Below are positions 7,062 to 10,100 of a stretch of DNA of 10,100 nt, piece after piece. Positions within the stretch are counted from its first letter, which is position 1. Each line of letters starts with the position of its first letter. The notes below the pieces were generated by a model. It made no database searches. It was not told the DNA's origin and saw only the letters and a list, made by a program, of their open reading frames with translations. The translations under genes and the position numbers were made by a program. Where the stretch lies: contig CADCUE010000158.1 in NCBI GenBank assembly GCA_902805805.1, forward strand, positions 1 through 10,100, in the 5' to 3' direction. The DNA is from an uncultured Frankineae bacterium. GTDB taxonomy: Bacteria > Actinomycetota > Actinomycetes > Mycobacteriales > SCTD01.

Positions 7062-7097
7062 GCTCTGCCCGGTCCCCGCTCGGGGACCGGGCAGAGC
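7062..7097 (+). terminator. Strong hairpin terminator after ssrA
   Basis: A perfect 17-bp inverted repeat, left arm 7062-7078 and right arm 7081-7097, starts five bases after the tmRNA 3' end. The hairpin is very GC-rich and has only two bases between the arms, so the real loop is about four. There is no T tract behind it, which is common for actinobacterial terminators. It may also help 3' processing. An 11-base copy of the right-arm end (CCGGGCAGAGC) recurs at 7104-7114. Confidence 0.8.
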
Positions 7098-7148
7098 CGT
7101 TCCCCGGGCAGAGCGCGCCGACCGCCGCGACGTGGGTAGGCACCGACC

Positions 7149-7478
7149 ATGAGGGACGACGTCGACGAGCACATCGCAGCCACGACCGGCGGCGCCGACG
7201 TCGTGCTGCGCACCTTCGCGGTGCGTGCCCGCTTCCGCCGCCCGGCACCGTCGGCCGCGCAGGCCCAGGTCGGGGTGCGCGAGGAGCTGGCCCCGGTCGC
7301 CGGGCTGTACGACGACCTCGTCGTCGAGCCGCAGGAGCCCGACGGCCGCTGGGCCGTCGACGTGCGCTTCGTCGTGACCTCGCTCGACGGCGAGCTCGCC
7401 GTCCGGGGGGTGTCGGACTCGCTGCGCGAGGTCGGGCTCGTGCCGGACGAGACCTGGCTGGCCGAGCGGCTGCCGTAG
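7149..7478 (+). CDS. Hypothetical protein, 109 residues
   Basis: Not recognised. The ATG at 7149 opens a frame of 109 residues starting MRDDVDEHIAATTGGADVV and ending DETWLAERLP. It is acidic and soluble, with no signal peptide, membrane segment or cysteine. The alternation of strands (VVLRTFAVRARF, WAVDVRFVVTSL) and short helices suggests a small alpha/beta domain. Third-position GC bias follows this frame, which supports real coding. The upstream GGGTAGG is a weak ribosome binding site. It lies 51 bases after the ssrA terminator, so it must have its own promoter or read-through. It ends 13 bases from the end of the convergent kinase gene, with no clear terminator between them. Confidence 0.65.
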   Translation: MRDDVDEHIAATTGGADVVLRTFAVRARFRRPAPSAAQAQVGVREELAPVAGLYDDLVVEPQEPDGRWAVDVRFVVTSLDGELAVRGVSDSLREVGLVPDETWLAERLP

Positions 7479-7491
7479 GCGCCGGACCGGG

Positions 7492-9003
7492 TCAGGTGGG
7501 GTCGGACCTCACCGCGGTCCGCCACCACTGGAACAGCGCCCGGCTGTCGTCCGCGAGCCCCGCCGCGTCGCGGTCGCGCCGCACGGCGACGACCTGCAGC
7601 GCCCGCTGCGGGTACTCCCACAGCAGGATGGCGGCCGGCTCGCTGTTGACGAAGCAGGCGAGCGGGGCGTCGTCGCCCCAGGTGCTGCGCAGACCGGACG
7701 GCGGGTCGGCGGCGTACTGCCCGCACTTGCCGTCCGGCTTCACGCCGTGCACCTCGGAGAAGTTGGCGGCCATCGCCTCCGTGTCGCTCCACTGCGTGAC
7801 CAGCAGCTCGTCCGCGCCCTCCAGCGGTGTCCCGCACTTGACCGAGGCGGTGCGGCCCTCGCCCTCGCGCTCCGGATCGGGCCGGCAGTCGTCGTAGACC
7901 GCCGCGGGGAGCCGGCCGATGAGCGCCTCGTGCACGTCCGCAGCGGTCGACGCGGACGGGGACGGGCCGGGTGCGCCGCTGGTCCGCCGCGCCGGGTCGG
8001 TGAGGAAGACGGCCGCGGCGGCGACGGCGAGCGCCAGCACGACGCCGGCGACCGCCACCGGCAGCGCGCGGCCGGACCGGCGACGCTCGGGGGCGGGCGC
8101 TCGGACCTCCGGCACCAGGGCTGTGCGCTGCAGGACGCGGGTCTCGGAGGCGGGGACGCGCTCGACCCGGCCGGTCGCCGCCTCCGCCAGGTCGGCCGCG
8201 AGCCGCTCTGCCGATCCCGGTCGCGACTCGGGCGCCTTGGCCAGTCCCCGCAGCAGCACCGGCACCACGGTCGCGGGCAGGTCCGGCACCAGCGACCTCG
8301 GGTCGGGCACCGGCTCGCTCAGGTGACCCTGCGCCGTCTGCACGTCGGTCGCGCCGGTGAAGGGCGGGCGGCCGGTCAGGCACTCGTACGCCACGCAGGC
8401 CAGCGCGTAGACGTCGGAGCGCACGGTCGCCCGGTCGCCCTGCAGCTGCTCGGGCGACATGTAGGCGACCGTGCCGAGCAGCAGCCCCGTGGAGGTCAGG
8501 CCGCGGCCGACGCCCGTCGGCTGCGCCAGCCCGAAGTCGGTCAGCAGCGCCTGCTCCCGCCCGTCCGGCCCCCGGTCGAGCAGCACGTTGGCGGGCTTGA
8601 CGTCACGGTGGACGTGGCCGTTGCGGTGACCCGCCGACAGCCCGGCCGCGATCTGGCCCACCAGGTCGACGGTCCGCCGCAGGCCCAGCCGGCCGGTGAC
8701 GGCGAGCTCCTGGCGCAGGTCACGGCCGGGGACGAAGCGCATCACCAGGTAGAGCGCGCCGTCGTGCTCGGCGTAGTCGTACACCGGGACGACGTTGGGG
8801 TGCTCGAACCCGGCGGCCGCGGCCGCCTCCTGCTCGAACCGTGCCCGGAAGGTCGGGTCGTCGCCGATCTCGCTGCGCATCACCTTCAGGGCCACCTGCC
8901 GGCCCAGGCGCTCGTCGCGGGCCCGGTAGACGACGCCCATGCCGCCCTCGCCCAGGCGCTCCGCCAGCAGGTAGCGGCCCGCGAACAGCTCCCCGGGGCG
9001 CAC
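7492..9003 (-). CDS. Membrane-anchored PknB-type serine/threonine protein kinase
   Basis: 503-residue receptor-like kinase from a GTG start at 9003; AGGAGG lies four bases upstream. The cytoplasmic kinase domain (about 11-275) is complete: GEGGMGVV glycine loop (18-25), Lys40 in VALK, helix-C Glu59, HRDVKPAN (132-139), DFG (156-158), activation loop with T170/S171/T172 as likely autophosphorylation sites, SPE (183-185) and DVYALACVAYECLTGRPPF. A Pro/Arg-rich juxtamembrane linker leads to one membrane helix (about 313-335). The outer part (about 336-503) starts with a Ser/Pro/Gly linker and then forms a domain with four cysteines (373, 390, 427, 450), possibly two disulfides. There are no PASTA repeats, so the ligand is unknown. 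Several in-frame starts lie upstream, but they fall in antisense to the next gene. Catalytically it should be active. Confidence 0.94.
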   Translation of the reverse strand: MRPGELFAGRYLLAERLGEGGMGVVYRARDERLGRQVALKVMRSEIGDDPTFRARFEQEAAAAAGFEHPNVVPVYDYAEHDGALYLVMRFVPGRDLRQELAVTGRLGLRRTVDLVGQIAAGLSAGHRNGHVHRDVKPANVLLDRGPDGREQALLTDFGLAQPTGVGRGLTSTGLLLGTVAYMSPEQLQGDRATVRSDVYALACVAYECLTGRPPFTGATDVQTAQGHLSEPVPDPRSLVPDLPATVVPVLLRGLAKAPESRPGSAERLAADLAEAATGRVERVPASETRVLQRTALVPEVRAPAPERRRSGRALPVAVAGVVLALAVAAAAVFLTDPARRTSGAPGPSPSASTAADVHEALIGRLPAAVYDDCRPDPEREGEGRTASVKCGTPLEGADELLVTQWSDTEAMAANFSEVHGVKPDGKCGQYAADPPSGLRSTWGDDAPLACFVNSEPAAILLWEYPQRALQVVAVRRDRDAAGLADDSRALFQWWRTAVRSDPT

Positions 9004-9143
9004 GTCACCTCCTCGGCCGCGTCCGGTCCGACGGGGGTGCGGACGACACGGGCGGTGCCATAGTGCACGTCTCGGTCGCGGGTCGTCGGAGGTCAGGTGC
9101 AGAACAGGGCGGTCGTCGTCGCTCCCGTGCCGCAGGTCCTGTC
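9004..9143. promoter_or_regulatory. Divergent intergenic region between kinase and oxidase
   Basis: This 140-base region must hold promoters for both divergent genes. The least GC-rich point is CCATAGTGCAC (9058-9068). CATAGT could be a -10 box rightward, and the same site reads ACTATG leftward; no good -35 was found for either. The kinase ribosome binding site (AGGAGG, minus strand) lies at 9008-9013. A forward GGAGG at 9088-9092 serves a short ORF described separately. Confidence 0.35.
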
Positions 9144-9147
9144 CTGA
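9097..9147 (+). CDS. Possible 16-codon upstream ORF before the oxidase
   Basis: A GTG at 9097 has GGAGG four bases upstream, the best ribosome binding site in this gap. It encodes a 16-residue peptide (VQNRAVVVAPVPQVLS) and stops with the TGA at 9145. That stop overlaps a CTG (9144) in the oxidase frame. It may be a coupling leader peptide. Alternatively, one missing base in the sequence could join it to the oxidase as the true N-terminus. Too short to judge by codon bias. Confidence 0.3.
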   Translation: MQNRAVVVAPVPQVLS

Positions 9148-10100
9148 CGACGGCACCTGCGCGGCCGGTCGTCGTGGTCGGCGCGGGAGTCCTCGGCCTG
9201 TCGTGCGCCGTGCGCCTGGCCGAGACCGGGCACGCCGTCGAGGTGGTGGCGCGCGACCTGCCGGCGTCGACGACGTCGGCCGTCGCGGGAGGTCTGTGGC
9301 TGCCCTACCGGGCCGAGCCGGCCGACCGGGTGGCGGCCTGGGGACGCGCCACGCTGCTGGAGCTGGTGCGGCTGCACGACCACGAGCCCTCCGCCGGGGT
9401 GCTGCTGCGCGAGGGGGTGCTGCTGCACACGCAGGCGCCGACCCGGCCTCCGTGGGCCGAGGCCCTCCCCGGGCTCGTCGAGCTGCGTGCCGTCCGGGAC
9501 CCGGCACCCGGCTACGGCCACGCCCTCGCGCTGACCGTCCCGGTGGTCGACGTGCCGCGCTACCTGGGGTTCCTCGAGCAGCGGCTGCACCGGGCCGGCG
9601 GCCGCCTGACGCAGCGGGCGTTGGACGCCCTGCCCGCCGACGGGCTCGTCGTCGACTGCAGCGGACTGGGCGCCCGTGAGCTGGCCGCCGACCGCGACCT
9701 GCACGCCGTGCGCGGTCAGGTCGTCGTCCTGGACAACCCCGGTCTGACCCGGTGGCTCGTCGACGAGCAGGAGGTCGGCGGCGAGCTGACGTACGTGCTG
9801 CCGCGCGCCGACGACGTCGTCGTCGGCGGCAGCGCGACCGTGGGGGACGAGGACCTCACGCCCGACCCGCAGCTCGCCGCCCGCATGCTCGACCGGGCCG
9901 CTCGGCTCGTGCCGGAGCTGCGCGGCGCCCCGGTCCGTGCGCACCGCGTCGGCCTGCGGCCCGCCCGCTCGTCCGTGCGGCTGGACGTGGAGCGGCGCGA
10001 GGACGGTGCGGTCGTGCACTGCTACGGCCACGGTGGCGCCGGGATCACGCTGTCCTGGGGGTGCGCGGACGAGGTGCTGCGCGAGGTCACCGCGCTCGCG
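9144..10100 (+). CDS. D-amino-acid oxidase family FAD enzyme, 3' end outside the window
   Basis: FAD-dependent oxidoreductase of the DAAO/DASPO group, expected to oxidise D-amino acids to 2-oxo acids, ammonia and hydrogen peroxide. From the CTG at 9144, 319 residues are visible and no stop is reached. Motifs: VVVVGAGVLGLS nucleotide-binding loop (9-20), TSAVAGGLWLPY (44-55), DCSGLGAREL (171-180), VRGQVVVL (189-196), TYVLPR (216-221), HRVGLRPAR (267-275, with the Arg expected to hold the substrate carboxylate) and CYGHGGAGITLSWG (293-306). The last is the usual C-terminal signature, so only a few residues are missing. The start is unclear. CTG gives a natural MTTAPARPVVVVGAG beginning; a GTG at 9174 would cut into the FAD loop; a GTG at 9063 would add 27 Arg-rich residues without a ribosome binding site. 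It is divergent from the kinase; no functional link is evident. Confidence 0.88.
   Translation, partial: MTTAPARPVVVVGAGVLGLSCAVRLAETGHAVEVVARDLPASTTSAVAGGLWLPYRAEPADRVAAWGRATLLELVRLHDHEPSAGVLLREGVLLHTQAPTRPPWAEALPGLVELRAVRDPAPGYGHALALTVPVVDVPRYLGFLEQRLHRAGGRLTQRALDALPADGLVVDCSGLGARELAADRDLHAVRGQVVVLDNPGLTRWLVDEQEVGGELTYVLPRADDVVVGGSATVGDEDLTPDPQLAARMLDRAARLVPELRGAPVRAHRVGLRPARSSVRLDVERREDGAVVHCYGHGGAGITLSWGCADEVLREVTALA

Noticed and set aside
6905..7897. 330-residue plus-strand frame running through ssrA
   Set aside because: It crosses the tmRNA, its terminator and the 109-residue gene in another frame, so it cannot be a real protein gene.
7747..9063. 438-residue plus-strand frame across the kinase
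   Set aside because: Antisense shadow of the kinase gene; no motif, and the amino-acid mix is typical of a shadow frame.
9063..9143. GTG at 9063 as the oxidase start
   Set aside because: It would add 27 Arg- and Gly-rich residues, has no ribosome binding site, and lies on the likely promoter of the divergent gene pair.

Overview
The window is very GC-rich chromosomal DNA with strongly GC-biased third codon positions. Long spurious open frames appear on both strands as a result. GTG starts, GGAGG-type ribosome binding sites, a eukaryotic-like Ser/Thr kinase and a tmRNA tag ending in YALAA all point to an actinomycete (Actinomycetota). The family cannot be fixed from sequence alone; a Geodermatophilaceae, Frankia or Nocardioides-like background is only a guess. 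There is no sign of plasmid, phage, insertion sequence or CRISPR.

Left part (1-1875, + strand): the C-terminal end of a secreted M23 (LytM) murein hydrolase, then smpB, then a metal-dependent amidohydrolase. The three are packed head to tail. This fits the usual actinobacterial order ftsE-ftsX-M23 hydrolase-smpB, so the upstream genes are probably ftsEX (inference). The amidohydrolase has no usual start codon before its metal-binding HxH. The best start is a CTG overlapping the smpB stop as CTGA.

Middle (1876-6597, + strand): a 125-base regulatory gap with two inverted repeats, then two genes. The first encodes an exported subtilase (S8) with a 25-unit Trp pentad repeat (consensus SKWTG) in its C-terminal region. 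The second encodes an 846-residue polytopic membrane protein with GAF, GGDEF and EAL domains for cyclic-di-GMP turnover. The 40-base gap between them holds a 14-codon mini-ORF that overlaps both neighbours (TGATG and ATGA), so the pair may be translationally coupled. This pair is the most unusual part of the window. A repeat-bearing secreted protease may be made together with a c-di-GMP enzyme, and the pair lies between the two trans-translation genes, smpB and ssrA.

Right part: ssrA (tmRNA, 6678-7056) with an encoded tag of 17 codons, followed at once by a 17-bp terminator-like hairpin. Next come a 109-residue unknown protein (+) and, convergent with it, a membrane-anchored PknB-type Ser/Thr kinase (-). 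Divergent from the kinase is a D-amino-acid-oxidase-family FAD enzyme (+), which runs off the right edge a few residues short of its expected end. Its start is also unusual: a short upstream ORF with a good ribosome binding site ends in a TGA that overlaps a CTG start candidate.

How the genes work together: SmpB and tmRNA form the ribosome-rescue system. The M23 enzyme acts on the cell wall. The subtilase/GGDEF-EAL pair and the kinase are separate signalling or surface modules. Every gap longer than about 100 bases is described in the feature list.
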